From Temnothorax longispinosus (lineage: Eukaryota > Arthropoda > Insecta > Hymenoptera > Formicidae), in contig NC_092365.1 of the NCBI RefSeq assembly GCF_030848805.1, positions 11,229,760 to 11,293,759 on the forward strand: a stretch of 64,000 nt of DNA, given 5' to 3'. The position numbers and the translations under genes are program-made. This document shows positions 9,709 through 21,267 of this stretch, one piece after another. The notes under the pieces were generated by a model, which saw only the letters and a list, made by a program, of their open reading frames with translations, did not search any database and was not told where the DNA came from. How positions within the stretch are numbered: the stretch's first letter is position 1; every line of letters begins with the position of its first letter.

Positions 9709-10902
9709 ATATCTTAAACATTGGAGGTGAACCGATCTTTGACGACAGCGTCGTCAAGATTGAGACACACGTACAATCCGTACGCTAACACAACGTTTGG
9801 ACATAACGATGAGATAAGAATACCCCTACAACAGCAGGATTTATACACGTTGCCGTGCGAGAGCTTTCTCTATGTTGAAGGACGATTGGTAATAAAGAGA
9901 AGAAATGACGAGTCTGTGACAACGCTTGCGAATAATTGCGTGGCGTTCATGTTTGATGAAATTCGATACGAGCTCAACGGTGTGGAGATTGATCGCAACA
10001 GAAATGTTGGCATAACCAGTACCATCAAGAACTACGTATCGCTATCGTATAATGATTCTCAACTCATGCGGAATGCTGGCTGGGACGTTACATCGAGCAT
10101 ACCGGAAGGATACTTCAACTTTTGCGTACCGCTCAAGTTGTTGCTGGGCTTTTGCGAGGATTACAAACGCGTGGTTGTTAACGCTCGTCACGAATTAATT
10201 TTGATACGAGCGCGTAGCGATAACAATTGCATTGTAGGAAATCCTGCGACGGAGCCGGAAATCGAATTGTTTAAAATACAGTGGCGAATGCCTCACGTTA
10301 CGTTAAACGAGGTCAATAAGCTATCTATGCTACGGGCCTTGGAAAGTGGGCGATATCTTAGTGTCAGTTTCCGTTCGTGGGATCTGTATGAGTATCCCAT
10401 GTTGCAGAGCACGACCAAGCATTCGTGGGCCGTCAAAACGGCGACTCAGCTGGAGAAGCCGCGGTACGTTATCTTTGCGCTGCAGACCGGCCGCAAGAAT
10501 ATCATGTCTCAAAATGTTAGCGTATCCGATGACTGTAATTTGACCAACGTGAAACTTTATCTAAACTCCGAATTTTATCCATATGATGACATGAATTTGG
10601 ATTTTGGTAAAAATTGATACGCCGTTCTTTTCGATATGTATGCGCGTTTTCGTAAAACTTATTACGGATACGATTCCTTCGATACGCTTTGCAGCTTGTA
10701 TACATTCCTGGTGGAAGGACCTTTTGTTGTCATCGATTGCTCGCGACAAAACGAATCTGTCAAGAGCGCCACCGTGGATGTGCGAATAGAATTTGATTGT
10801 AAAGAAAATGTACCTGCAAATACTACCGCCTATTGTCTCATCTTGCATGATCGCGTAATCGAATACTGTCCGTTGTCTAATGTAGTGCGCAAACTCATGT
10901 AA
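9702..10902 (+). pseudogene. Polinton major capsid protein (double jelly roll), one frameshift and one nonsense codon
   Basis: The ATG at 9702 opens MANILNIGGEPIFDD. After about 20 codons the frame is lost in an AC-rich stretch (9765-9772) by a two-base deletion, and continues in the frame open from 9721 to 10617. The motifs YNPYANTTFGHNDEIRIP, CVAFMFDEIRYELNGVEID and YVSLSYNDSQLMRNAGW fit the Polinton capsid family. At 10615-10617 an in-frame TGA interrupts. The same frame continues as YAVLFDMYARFRKTYYG to TAA 10902 (ORF restart at ATG 10636). TGA in a context where Arg CGA would fit suggests a CpG transition. The full length would be near 400 residues, normal for the family. Confidence 0.8.
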
Positions 10903-10999
10903 ATTGCAATATCAGCAGATATTGCAATATAAGCAGATATTACAATATAAGAGACACTGATGTACCGCGATAAGATACAGATTGCTCCGTCGTTTCGTC

Positions 11000-11512
11000 A
11001 TGATCGTACCGACGTTTGTCAATCTGCAAGGATTCACCGTCGGGATGAAATTTGTCGTAAAGGAGGTGGCGGTTCTGAGAAACGGGACCGTTTTGGCGCA
11101 TTACATTTTTACATGTCCCATGCCATGGAGTCTTCTCACGAAATCCGACAGATCATGCGCTTCCTGGTTGATTGCGAATCACCATGGACTACGATGGGAG
11201 GACGGAAACGTGCCCTACAGCATGGCGAAACATCTAATTACATCGGCCGTACTTGGAGAGGGCGACGAGACGTCGACTCTTGTGTACGTCAAGGGATGCC
11301 AGAAACGAGAATGGCTGGTGGATCTGCTTGAGAATAAAGCGAGAAAACATCTAAAAATTGAGACTTTAGATTCAAATTATGAAGATATCGAATCTTTAAA
11401 TAATCTAGACGTTACTAATACTGTAAGATGCGAAAAACATGTTAAGAATTGCGCATTACAAAATGTATTAAAAATATTTAACTGGTGGTCGCGACACCTA
11501 AAAAAATTATGA
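11000..11512 (+). CDS. Polinton accessory protein, conserved, unknown function
   Basis: The ORF is about 170 codons. The first ATG is at 11000 (MIVPTFVNLQGFTVG); the frame upstream has only a TTG. Features include VVKEVAVLRNGTVLAHYIF, the WEDGNVPYSMAKHLI segment, an acidic ESLNNLD stretch, and a C-terminal CEKHVKNCALQNVLKIFNWW. I recognise it as a regular 3'-terminal gene of ant-type Polintons. The beginning resembles a nuclease-like fold, but I see no defensible catalytic triad, so no function is assigned. AATAAA lies just after the stop, near 11521. Confidence 0.55.
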   Translation: MIVPTFVNLQGFTVGMKFVVKEVAVLRNGTVLAHYIFTCPMPWSLLTKSDRSCASWLIANHHGLRWEDGNVPYSMAKHLITSAVLGEGDETSTLVYVKGCQKREWLVDLLENKARKHLKIETLDSNYEDIESLNNLDVTNTVRCEKHVKNCALQNVLKIFNWWSRHLKKL

Positions 11513-11567
11513 TTTTTTGAAATAAACTATATATGTATATATAAATGTTTTATTTCCTTTTCCTACA

Positions 11568-12112
11568 TACTTTGTAGTATAATATAGATGTTTTAGCTGT
11601 TCAAGAGCTGTTTTTAGCTGTTTTTTAGTTGTTTTTAATTGTTTGATGGCTTTTTTTAGCTGTTTCATAGCGGTTCAATAGCGATTCAATAGCAGTTATA
11701 CAGATCGCAGTTATACTGATAGCTGTTTTAGTTGTTTGATAGTTGTTCAAGAGCTGTTGGATAGCTGTTTTTAGCTGTTTCATAGCTGTTTGATAGCTGT
11801 TTTTAGCTGTTTCATAGCGATTTAATAGCTGTTTGATAGCTGTTTTTAGCTGTTTTTAGCTGTTTCATAGCAGTTCAATAGCTGTTTGATAGCTGTTTTT
11901 AGCTGTTTTTAGTTGTTGAAAAGAAGTTTGATGGCGGTTCAATAGCAGTTATACAGATCGCAGTTATACAGATAGCTGTTTTAGTTGTTTGATAGCAGTT
12001 CAATAACTGTTTGATAACTGTTTGATAGCTGTTTTTAGCTGTTTTTAGCTGTTTCATAGCGGTTCAATAGCTGTTTGATAGCTGTTCAATAGCAGTTATA
12101 CAGATTAAACCA
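11568..12112. repeat. TAGCTGTTT-rich degenerate minisatellite
   Basis: About 545 bp is built almost entirely of variants of GATAGCTGTTT, GTTTTTAGCTG, GTTTCATAGCG and GTTCAATAGC, with a period near 11-13 bp. A longer block containing CAGTTATACAGATCGCAG occurs twice. It begins directly after the last Polinton gene and may be the subterminal repeat region of the element. Confidence 0.85.
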
Positions 12113-12159
12113 CTGAAAGTTAATGATGCGATATCGTTTTCATGAACATACGTGTCGCG

Positions 12160-12345
12160 GTAAATGCGCGTGCCGCACTCGTCGCGCAAACAGGGGCCGG
12201 GAGCGAGAGGGACCGCGCGCGAGAGAAAGAGACCGCGCGAACGAGAAGACTCGCGCAAACGGGGGGGACGGGAGCGCGAGACACCGCGCGAACGAGAAGA
12301 CGCGCGCGACCAGGGGACGGGGGGGGAAAACATTTACCAGGGGGA
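12160..12345. repeat. GC-rich purine-biased low-complexity tract
   Basis: Repeated variants of GACCGCGCGAACGAGAAGAC. ORFs here are open in several frames on both strands only because AT-containing stops are rare, and I do not annotate them as genes. Confidence 0.7.
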
Positions 12346-12359
12346 GATAACCCGAGCGT

Positions 12360-12752
12360 GCCGTGTGACGTCACGCGGACTCCGCGGCGCGGCGAAACGC
12401 GAACGCGGGTCCCCTTGCCCCGCGGCGCCCGAAAACGCGAACGCTCCGCGGCGCGGCGAAAACGCGGACTCCCTCGCCCCGCGGCGCGGCGGAAACGCGG
12501 TCGCCCTGCGGCGCCGGAAAACGCGGACCCCCTCACCCCGCGGCGCCGGAAAACGCGGACCCCCTCGCCCCGCGCCGCCGGAAAACGCGGTTCCCCCCTT
12601 CCTCCTCCCCCGCGGCGCCCAAAAAACGCGGTTCCCCCTCCCCCTCCCCCGCGGCGCCCCACTGCGGTTCCCCCCCCGCCCGCGGTCCTCCCCCACCCCT
12701 TACCCCCCTTCGCCCGCGGTCCTCCCCCGCCCCTCACCCCCCCTCAGATCCC
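12360..12752. repeat. GC-rich minisatellite, unit about 32-34 bp
   Basis: About ten imperfect units share CGGCGCCGGAAAACGCGGAC and a pyrimidine run. The 3' half degrades into C-runs. GC content is extreme against the AT-rich surroundings. Large Arg/Pro ORFs on both strands are by-products. Confidence 0.85.
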
Positions 12753-12884
12753 AACAGATGGCTGGGAATGCCCGTAGCTTACCTACTAAATAGCTCGGTT
12801 GTAAGTCTGAACAAAATTTTTATGTGCATAGAAGTGTACGTTACATTATTTATCTTTGTATTTATATACCTTTTTGTTGCAGTT

Positions 12885-13332
12885 TATGAGAGAGAATAAT
12901 ACACAACACTCTCTTAAGAAGAGCAATATACAAAATATACAAAAACCAGAAAAGCAAGACGTACAGAACACATCCGCAGTACAAATATTAAAACAAAAAA
13001 TAAGTACTCCACTTCAAGTAAAAACCAATGTTTCAAATGATCAATATAAATCTAGAAAATTTAATAGACAAGACAATAAACCATATAAGAAAAAAAAAAA
13101 AACTATTACTTCAAGAATGTCACAATTTGACATGTTAACAGATTCAAAGATCAAGCTTGCAGAATGTATGACAGACGATTTTAAAGCAAAAAGTGAAATA
13201 GAGATGCAAATTTTAAGTACACGATTGAAGAAAGAACAATTAGAAGTACAGATATTAGAAAAAGAGTTGTTATTACAGGAGTATAGATTACAAAGAGAGG
13301 TGCAACAAAACAAGTCATTTAACGTTTTATAG
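12885..13332 (+). CDS. 3' exon of a possible Harbinger Myb/SANT-like companion protein
   Basis: A pyrimidine tract and TTGCAG ending at 12884 form a good 3' splice site. The following frame is open for about 149 codons. It is Lys/Gln/Asn-rich, with a C-terminal amphipathic coiled coil (KKEQLEVQILEKELLLQEY). Harbinger elements usually encode a second protein with a Myb/SANT DNA-binding domain and a charged C-terminal helix, convergent to the transposase. The position and orientation here fit that, facing the HARBI1 gene at 14136-20077. The DNA-binding exon itself is not seen, so the assignment is tentative. Confidence 0.4.
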
Positions 13333-13449
13333 AAACAAATTTTATTTTTAATTTGTTGTACTAAACAGTGAGATAGTATTGAAAGACTGATCAGAAAGCC
13401 TGATGATATATAAAGAAGTTATAAAATATATTAAAAATGAAAATAAGTT

Positions 13450-13740
13450 AATTTAATTTATGTTTTGTTCTTACTTCTAAATAATACAATATATTAATTT
13501 TATTTTTGTTCGATCAGTCTAATACAAAGCTACGTTACATATACTATATAAGAACTGTTTCTTTTTTTACAAAAAGTTTAATTTATGTTTTGTTCTTACT
13601 GCAAAATAATATATTGATTTTATTTTTGTTTGATTAGTCTAATACACAGTTACGTTATATATAAGAACTGTTTCTTTTTTTACAAGAAGTTTAATTTATG
13701 TTTTGTTCTTACTGCAAAATAAGATATTAGTTTTATTATT
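13450..13740. repeat. Tandem repeat of about 112-127 bp, 2.5 copies, in the Harbinger 3' region
   Basis: The block TTTAATTTATGTTTTGTTC recurs at about 13451, 13578 and 13690. Between copies lie CTACGTTACATATA-like and AAGAACTGTTTCTTTTTTT segments. The remainder of 13340-14130 is AT-rich with no coding signal. Confidence 0.75.
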
Positions 13741-15314
13741 TTTTTTCAGTGTAATTCAAAGTATTTTTAAAATGATACATAAGTGCGTAGAGAGAAAGAC
13801 AGAGAGGAGGAAGATATTTTCTTGATAATATACTTTTTATTATGTATAAGTGAAAAACGTATATAATATATGTGCAATGTAACTTCAAACTGTATCTTAT
13901 TCAAATAAAAAAAATGTTACAAACATCAATATTGTTTAAATTTGGAATTTTTATACTCCACACACATGCAAAAGGATAGAAAGTTTCTTTGATTTTTTAG
14001 ATGTCTTTCATTCATGTGTGTTAATTGTGAAACGTTTCAGGGTAGATGTATGGTTTTCTCACTTTATTATACTCTAATGCTGGAAAAAATATATTTTTTT
14101 ATAATAATAGAGGTATTTTATAGAATTATTACAATTTATATAGGGTAATTTATAAAGTTAAAACTTTTGTGAATTATATAATTTATGCACACACGTACAT
14201 ACATCAGCGTGCGAACACACACATACACATACAATCTCCTGGAAATACAAAATTTTAATACAATATATGAAAATATTTGTAAACAAATATACTTAGCAAA
14301 ATAAGTATGAATCAGTTCTGTTCTTACTGTTACACCAGCAACTTCGTTATTATTGATTCTTTGGTTAATGTTGCATTCGGCTAGCATATGATCCCATGGT
14401 GCAGGTAAATCTAAATTTGGATCGTCATCTGGTTGTGGGTCATTATTTTGTCTAGCAATATTGTGAAGCACTGCTGTTGCAATAATAATAGGCATAACTC
14501 TTTGTAAGTGATATCGCATTCCTAATGCTAGAATTGGAAATCTTCTTTTCCAAACACCAAATAGACGTTCTATTATATTGCGGATACGAATATCTGATTC
14601 ATTATAGAGTCGTTCTGCAGCAGTTTGTGGTGTTATCAGTGGAGTTAGAAGATACCGCTTCAAAGGATATGCGGAATCTCCTAACAAAAAACCGTTACCA
14701 TATGCGGCATTCTCAAAATTTGCTCTCAAGCGACTATTATTAAAAATTGTGCTATCGTGCACAGAACCTTGCCAACGAGCAACTATATTTGTTATTTGTA
14801 AATTGCTGTTACATGTTGCTTGCGTATTTATGGAAAAGTAACCTTTTCTATTACGAAATAACTCAGCATCTTCTCCACCTACAATAATCAAAATAAAAGA
14901 ACATGTAGTAATAATTATATAGTAGGCAAATCAATTTAAATAATATAATAGTATCTTATATAGCAATAATTTACCAAATGATTGGACACGGATATGTGTG
15001 CAATCTATACATCCTATCACTTTGGGAAACGCGCAATTTTATAGAATTGTTGTTGTTCTTTTCTTATTTCTTCTTCCGTATTTGGAAAATGAATATAAAG
15101 AGGTCGTAATCTAGCAATGGCTCTGTGTACGATATAATGTGCTAAAGTTGTGCTCACACCTGAGAAATCTCCAGCAGATATGAGAAATGATCCAGTGGCA
15201 TATACACGAAGCGTCAATAACAATTGTATCATGGGAGATATCGCTTTATTTCTAAAAAGAAATTATTGTATTACCTTTACGTTTACTAAAATTTATATTT
15301 GCAATTATAAAATA

Positions 15315-15550
15315 TGTTGGAGTAAGCGCTTCACTAACAGTTCGAATCGTTTCTATCCGGAAGCGTCAGGCGGCGCTTTCTATTCAATGGCGCTGTCCGC
15401 TCTATCTACACTTGCGCGCTACACACATCTACAGAACTTCACTTCCTGTATTCTGTTCTCGTCGCTTGTCAGAAAAATATATAACCTGCATTATATTGGC
15501 TAAGACTGGTTCGCCTGTATTTTACCTCCTCTCACATTACAATTCCTACA
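15315..15550 (+). repeat. copia 5' LTR (236 bp)
   Basis: Bounded by TG...CA. It contains a 54-bp internal segment (around 15349-15402) that is absent from the 3' LTR. Confidence 0.9.
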
Positions 15551-15566
15551 GGTTATGGGCCCAGTA
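15551..15566 (+). promoter_or_regulatory. copia primer-binding site
   Basis: GGTTATGGGCCCAGT immediately follows the 5' LTR. It is the type of site used by Drosophila copia, complementary to an internal (anticodon-stem) part of initiator tRNA-Met rather than its 3' end. Confidence 0.75.
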
Positions 15567-15674
15567 TACTGACGAAACTGTGGCTTCAAAGAAAAAGAGG
15601 AGCTTTGCGCTGAACTGTGTATTGGTATTATTGTCTTTCTGCAAGGTAAGCGGCAAGCCGACCGTTTGTAAAAG

Positions 15675-18600
15675 ATGGCACAAGATAATTTAAAATTCAG
15701 TATTCCATTGCTGAACGGAGGAAATTACGTTTTCTGGAAAACCAAAGTACGAGCAATACTAATACGCGACGATTTATGGGATGTTGTAAGCGAACCTAAG
15801 CCCGTCCAGGTTAATGATGCGTGAATAAAGCGTAATAACAAGGCCATGGCATGCATAACTCTGAGTGTAGAGGATAATCAATTGATACATTTTGCTCATT
15901 TTGATAATGCATACGATGTATGGCAGGCGCTGTCGAGAAAGTACGAGCGTTCAACATTTGGCAGCAGGTTCTACGAAGAAAACTATATGGCATTCATTAT
16001 CGTGGCGGACCTATGAGCAATCACATCGACTCAATTATGGAGGTGGTTGGTTTGTTACGAGGATCCGGAAAACCACTTGAGGATGAAGAAATTGTCGCAG
16101 TACTATTAGTAAGTCTCCCAGATTCATACGCAGGTCTTGTTACGGCACTTGAGGGAAGAGACGAGGCGGACTTGACAGTGGAATACGTAACCGGAAAGAT
16201 GCTGGACGAATACTAGAGACGTATCGAAAGCGGTGAGTCAAATGAAACCAGTTCGGAAGTGGCACTTTAGTCGGCAGTTGTGGCTTTTAAGAAAGGTAGT
16301 AATAGCCAACGCATTAATTCTAACAAGGGCGAAAAAGGAAAACGAAATGACAAGAGAAATAATAAAGAGACGCGAACATGTTTTTTTTGTAGCAAACCAG
16401 GTCATGTCAAAGCCGATTGTTTCTCCTTTAAGAAATCACAGCAGCAGAAAAATACAAACACAGAACCAGGTAAATCTTCGGCGGCAAAGGCTGATGTTCA
16501 AAGCGATCATGTTACTTTCAAAGTGTGCGAAGAAGCCCGAATAGCTAAGACTGGGACGTGGTACATCGATTCCGGCGCAACGAATCATATGACGAACGAA
16601 AAAGGTTTTTTCTCAGTATTGCAAGAAACTGCTACAAAAATATATCTCGCTGATGGTTCTTTTGTTAAGGCAACTGGAATCGGAGATGGTCGTTTAGCCT
16701 GCAAGATTTTAAACAATCACATTCAAATGATAGAACTAAAGAATGTGCTCTACGTTCCCGAGCTTGATGGCGGATTACTTTCTGTACGAAGAATAACGGA
16801 ACAAGGTCATCGAGTGGTATTCAAGAGAGATATCTGCACCTTCTATCAAGGACGACAAGTCATCGCTCTCGCAGACAACGATGGAAATATGTTTAGACTG
16901 AGAACAACTGAAGTAGAAGCTTCGACTCGGGTTGCAAACGTGGCAACATGCATACATCAATGGCATCGTCGTTTAGGTCACAGGGATCCGGCTGCGATAA
17001 AACTTTTAATAGATAAAGGATGGGCAACAGGAATAAACGTAGCTGAGTGTTCTGATGAGATAGTATGTGAACACTGCATTAAAGGAAAGTTGGCTCAAAC
17101 GAAATTCCCGGAAAGCAAAAGCAGAGAGAAAGAACCAATAAGACTAGTTCACTCAGATTTATGTGGACCGATGCAGACAGCTACACCGAACGGTAACAGA
17201 TATTTTTTAACTCTTATTGATGACTATTCTCGTTTTACAGTGGTGCGTTTGCTGAAATCAAAGGATGAGGTTCCTGGTATCATAAAGGAATATATGGCAG
17301 CAATGTACACAAGATTTGGTAGAAAGCCAATTGCCCTACGTACGGATAACGGTAGAGAATACGTATCATCTGAGCTAATTCTTACGGAAAGAAGGAATAC
17401 AGCATCAACTTACGGTAGTTTATACCCCACAGCAGAACGGCGTGGCAGAACGCAGAAACAGGTCTTTGACGGAAGCTGCGAAGTGTATGCTTTTGGACGC
17501 CAATCTGGACAATCGTTTTTGGGGAGAAGCAGTTTTAACCGCAACCTGCAGAACCGGATGACAAGTCGCAGTATCAATAAAACCCCTGTTAAATTATATT
17601 ATTCACTGGAGAAAAACCAGATATTAGTCATATTAGAATATTTGGATCAAAAGTATATTCGCTCATTCCTAAACAAAAACGCAGAAAATGGGATGATAAA
17701 GCTGAGAAAGGCGTGCTTGTCGGTTACGATGGAAACACTAAGGGCTATCAAATTTTGGATCCAAGTACAAATCGAATATGGATCAGTCGTTCTGTAAGAA
17801 TAATAGAACACGACGTAAATCAAACTAGCTTGCATCAAATTTCACGAGATGAAGGAGCAGAAGAAACTAATGGAATAAAAGGAATCGAGTATGAGATGCC
17901 AGAGACAAGTTATGAAGAAGAAGTTTCAAGACCAGAAGAGGAAATTGAGGGCAACACGTCTGACGAAGAATATGAGATGCCGCTATCAACACCGGAAACA
18001 CCAAAAAGACGGGTATCACAACGGACGAATAAAGGTGTACCTCCGCAAAAACTGGTCTATAAGGTACAAACAAATCCGGTCAAAGAACCGCAATCATGGA
18101 CGGAGATGTTACAACTACCATTACGAGAACGACAGCCGTGGATTACTGCAGCTGAGGAAGAAATGAAGTCTCTAAACGAGCATCAAGTATGGGAGCTGAC
18201 TGATCTTCCACCAGGGAAGAAGACAATCACCTGCAAATGGGTTTTCAAGGCTAAACTAAATAGCGAAGGTCAAGTTCACACTTACAAGGCTCGCCTGGTA
18301 GCTAGAGGTTTCTGTCAGTCTCACGGAACAGACTACGATGAGACATTCGCGCCCGTGGTCAAGCATGAAACGATTCGTATTTTACTTCTTGTAGCAGCTC
18401 ACAAGAAAATGCACGTACGTCATTTGGATGTGAAGAGTGCATATTTAAACGGACTACTAGAAGAAGAGATCTATTTGGAACAACCACCAGGTTTCCAAAA
18501 GCGTGGACACGAATCCAAAGTTTTGAGACTACTAAAGAGTCTCTACGGGCTCAAGCAGTCAGGGCGTGCATGGAATGAGAGGGCTACCGAGGCACTCACT

Positions 18601-19627
18601 GAGATGGGTTTTGAACAGAAAAATGCTGACAAGTGCCTATATACTAGACAGGAGAAGGATGGGAGCACAACCTACATTCTGCTCTACGTTGATGATCTTT
18701 TGGTGGCGGGGACATCTACAAAGGTGACTCAGGAAGTAAGCAGAGAACTTCAGGGACATTTCAACATCAGGGATTTAGGAGATGTCAGCCATTATCTCGG
18801 CGTTCAGATAGAACGCGAAACAGATGGATCGTTCTTACTCAGCCAGAAGGGGAAGATCTCCAAAATGTTGGTAGAATATGGATTACTGGAACCAAAACCA
18901 ATGGCTACACCAATGGAAACAAGTTTCTTGAGCTCAGGAGCAGACAATAGTACAAGACTACCACATAATTCTCAGTACAGAAAAGCCATCGGTTCATTAT
19001 TATACATCGCTACAGTATCCAGATATTGCTTTGGCAGTAGGTATCTTAACCCGCTGCGTAGAGAATCCTACAGAAAAAGACTGGAAAGCAGTCAAGAGAA
19101 TAATGCGTTACCTCGCATCTACAATAAACAAGAAATTAAGATTGTCTTCCTTCGGAGAAACGGAGCTGGAATGTTTCGTGGACGCAGATTGGGCTGGAGA
19201 CACAACTGACAGGAAGTCGACTAGTGGATATATATTTCGACTGGGAAATGGAACCGTAGCTTGGTCAAGCCGTAAACAGACAACAGTAGCTATGTCATCG
19301 ACAGAAGCTGAATATATTGCAGCTTCATATGCAAGTAAAAAATTGCTATGGCTTACACAACTACTGAAAGACATGAATATTCCTATAAAGGGGCCGACCA
19401 TCATCAATGAAGATAACCAGGGATGTATACATCTAATTGAATCAGACCGGTGTGAAGCACGCACCAAACATATCCATGTACGGTATCATCAAATTCGAAA
19501 TTTACGGGAGAAGAAAATAATAGCTGTACAACACTGTCCGTCTCATGTGATGCTGGCCGACCTATTGATGAAACCATTACCTAAGGAACGCTTCATGGAA
19601 TTGACGGACCATTTAGGAGTCCAATGA
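15675..19627 (+). pseudogene. copia gag-pol polyprotein, interrupted
   Basis: The gag start is MAQDNLKFSIPLLNGGNY at 15675, a typical copia gag opening. TGA interrupts at codon 50 (15822), a frameshift occurs near 15970, and a stop lies near 16214. The frame 16280-17797 holds the CCHC knuckle CFFCSKPGHVKADC, protease IDSGATNHM, the pre-integrase zinc region (H-H...CEHC) and integrase Asp residues in HSDLCGP and RTDNGREY. The integrase Glu segment is in a shifted frame near 17435. The frame 17713-19209 holds RT with LDVKSAYLNG and the YVDD catalytic box (about 18685). RNase H (FVDADWAGD, SSTEAEY, EDNQG) is in the frame 19031-19627. At least four lesions make it non-functional. Confidence 0.9.
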
Positions 19628-19651
19628 TTTTTTTTTCTTCGAACTGATCGA

Positions 19652-19663
19652 AGCGAGAAGGGG
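19652..19663 (+). promoter_or_regulatory. copia polypurine tract
   Basis: GCGAGAAGGGG directly precedes the TG of the 3' LTR, as expected for the plus-strand primer. Confidence 0.7.
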
Positions 19664-19845
19664 TGTTGGAGTAAGCGCTTCACTAACAGTTCGAATCTGT
19701 CCACACTTGCGCGCTACACACATCTACAAAACTTCACTTCCTGTATTCTGTTCTCGTCCCTTGTCAGAAAAATATATAACCTGCATTATATTGGCTAAGA
19801 CTGGTTCGCCTGTATTTTACCTCCTCTCACATTACAATTCCTACA
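19664..19845 (+). repeat. copia 3' LTR (182 bp, internal deletion)
   Basis: Same ends as the 5' LTR but lacking 54 bp. This explains most of the length difference. Confidence 0.9.
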
Positions 19846-20077
19846 AAATAGTTTCTACTTACTTATTTGTTGCAAATTCTAATTCTTCCCTTATGTGTTG
19901 TAACACTGATAACACAGATCTTTTACTTATTCGAAATCGCATTATGAATTCGATGTCATCAAGCTCTTCCAAATAATTAATACGATATTTAAATCTTTTC
20001 CTTCTTCTGATCGGTCTCACATTCACAATATCTTCATCATCAGAAGACAATAAGTTTAATAAATGCTGGGGCATCAT

Positions 20078-20538
20078 ATTTCCTACGTATAACTTCTATA
20101 TTATAAATTATGAAAATTTCTGTATCATGAAAAATGTTTACATCAATTTTATTATTATTATTACTTTTTTATTTACTTTATGTTTACTTTAATTAATATA
20201 TTTACTTTATTTAATATATATATAACCTCATTAATAACCTTATATATAACCTTTTCACACAATTTTTGTCTACAGAACTAGCTAGTTACATTTTTTAACC
20301 GTAGTTTAACAATGCTAAACGGTCAATATTGATCGTTTAAATTAAACTGGATTTACGTGCGTTTAAACGTGAGTTTATTATTGGTAGAAACTAATATTTT
20401 GGCAAACTTTGGTTAACCGAATGTCACTAGGGATTAACTTTTTAACTGCGTTGGTAGAAACGAGCATTATTAGAAAGAGACGAAGAGTAAGTTAATCTAA
20501 GATTAAAAGTTAACCGACACTTGTGAAACTGGGCCTAA
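20078..20538 (-). other. Harbinger 5' flank and probable right terminus
   Basis: AT-rich sequence ends in short GTTAAC/TTTAAC-containing inverted motifs. At 20516-20535, AAACTGGGCC is followed by TAA. Read on the minus strand this is GGCCCAGTTTCACAAG, very like the termini of the 148-bp Harbinger-type MITE at 59237. The matching left end was not found near 12.8 kb. 20539-20763 shows nothing recognisable. Confidence 0.45.
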
Positions 20539-20768
20539 AAGTTTACCGGAATTTTAACGGATAAAATTTATAACGGGTAAGACCTTTCTAAAGAATTACA
20601 CTACATAAGTAAGTAAATAAATATAACTTTTCATGCAACTGTCGCTATAATTATTCAGAAAAAAAAACATAATTTTTTAACATACTCATAGTGACCACGG
20701 CATTTTCATCAACATTGATGACATCGACATTTTCGTCGTATGTGGTGAAACAGTGATGGTTTAATATT

Positions 20769-21091
20769 TGTTTCTCGCCTTGCCGATCTTATATCCGACA
20801 GCGGCTTACACTTTATTTAGAGAAGAGTATAGTACAAGTAGCGTGTAGACGAGGGGCGCGGCTGATCACCGGTTTTACAACGCGATAACTCCGAAGCGTA
20901 CTTTCCGAAAAGCGCTGCTACGAACGACCGACTTCGCACTCACGGCTCGCTCATCCTCCTTTTCCCGGGCCAAGCTACTCGATCCACCCAGTCCAGGGAG
21001 AGGGTCGAGGCGAACACGTGAGTACCGCGTGCTGCCACAGGAGCGGGCACCGCGAGCGGACACGGAGCCGACACGGCTCCGGTTTGTAACA
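20769..21091 (-). repeat. BEL/Pao-1 3' LTR
   Basis: 323 bp, TG...CA on the minus strand. It matches 27079-27404 closely apart from a few substitutions and a 3-bp GAT difference. The element interior next to it has the polypurine tract GAGGCGGGCGGGA (minus, about 21092-21106). Confidence 0.9.
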
Positions 21092-21267
21092 TCCCGCCCG
21101 CCTCGTCCACTAGACGAAATTAACATAGTCTCCAGGGGCACCGCCCGCCATGGCGCCTGGCGGGGCCAGGTTACTAGTTTACAATCTTCACTAGACGACG
21201 GACGTCTCTTACACTATTGGCTTACAAGCTAATATTTACACAATGTACAATATATTTACACGGCGGT

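Larger units (their letters stand above)
1303..11545. mobile_element. Maverick/Polinton DNA transposon, nearly complete gene set, inactivated
   Basis: The block carries the hallmark Polinton genes: protein-primed family-B DNA polymerase, retroviral-type integrase with a chromodomain, FtsK/HerA-type packaging ATPase, an adenovirus-type cysteine protease, and minor (penton-like) and major capsid proteins, plus accessory ORFs. Transcription is organised in three blocks: polymerase on plus; integrase to ATPase on minus; PLA2/protease to capsid genes on plus. Terminal inverted repeats were not found. The left end appears to be lost to, or beyond, the LINE insertion. At least five genes carry stops, frameshifts or lost catalytic residues, so this copy is dead. 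The family assignment rests on gene content and motifs I recognise, not on a search. Confidence 0.9.
15315..19845 (+). mobile_element. Ty1/copia LTR retrotransposon, full length but degenerate
   Basis: LTRs are at 15315-15550 and 19664-19845, both starting TGTTGGAGTAAGCGC and ending TTCCTACA. The 5-bp target duplication AAATA is at 15310-15314 and 19846-19850. A primer-binding site and polypurine tract are present. Gag-pol order is gag, protease, integrase, RT, RNase H, as in copia. The element is inserted in the first intron of a HARBI1-like gene, in the opposite orientation. Stops and frameshifts interrupt the polyprotein. Confidence 0.95.
14136..20077 (-). pseudogene. HARBI1-like Harbinger transposase, three exons, carrying a copia element in intron 1
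   Basis: This is a DDE transposase of the PIF/Harbinger superfamily (DDE_Tnp_4). Exon 1 (20077-19863) encodes the N-terminus ending ELEFATNK. Intron 1 (19862-15252) has a GTAAGT donor and CTTTTTAG acceptor and contains the copia insertion; without it the intron is about 75 nt. Exon 2 (15251-14975) carries LTLRVYATGSF and, after a one-base deletion near 15018, the first catalytic Asp in IGCIDCTHIRV. Intron 2 is 14974-14879. Exon 3 (14878 onward) has RWQGSVHDSTIFNN (second Asp), FLLGDSAYPLK and IIERLFGVWKRRF (catalytic Glu). Splice phases agree at both junctions. The family C-terminus normally ends near RTELIHTYF, so the stop at 14136 adds an unusual tail. The frameshift makes it a pseudogene. 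Confidence 0.8.

Noticed and set aside
12120..12793. Large Arg/Pro/Gly-rich ORFs on both strands (up to 211 codons)
   Set aside because: They lie over a GC-rich minisatellite where stops are rare; overlapping frames are open on both strands and none has a domain.
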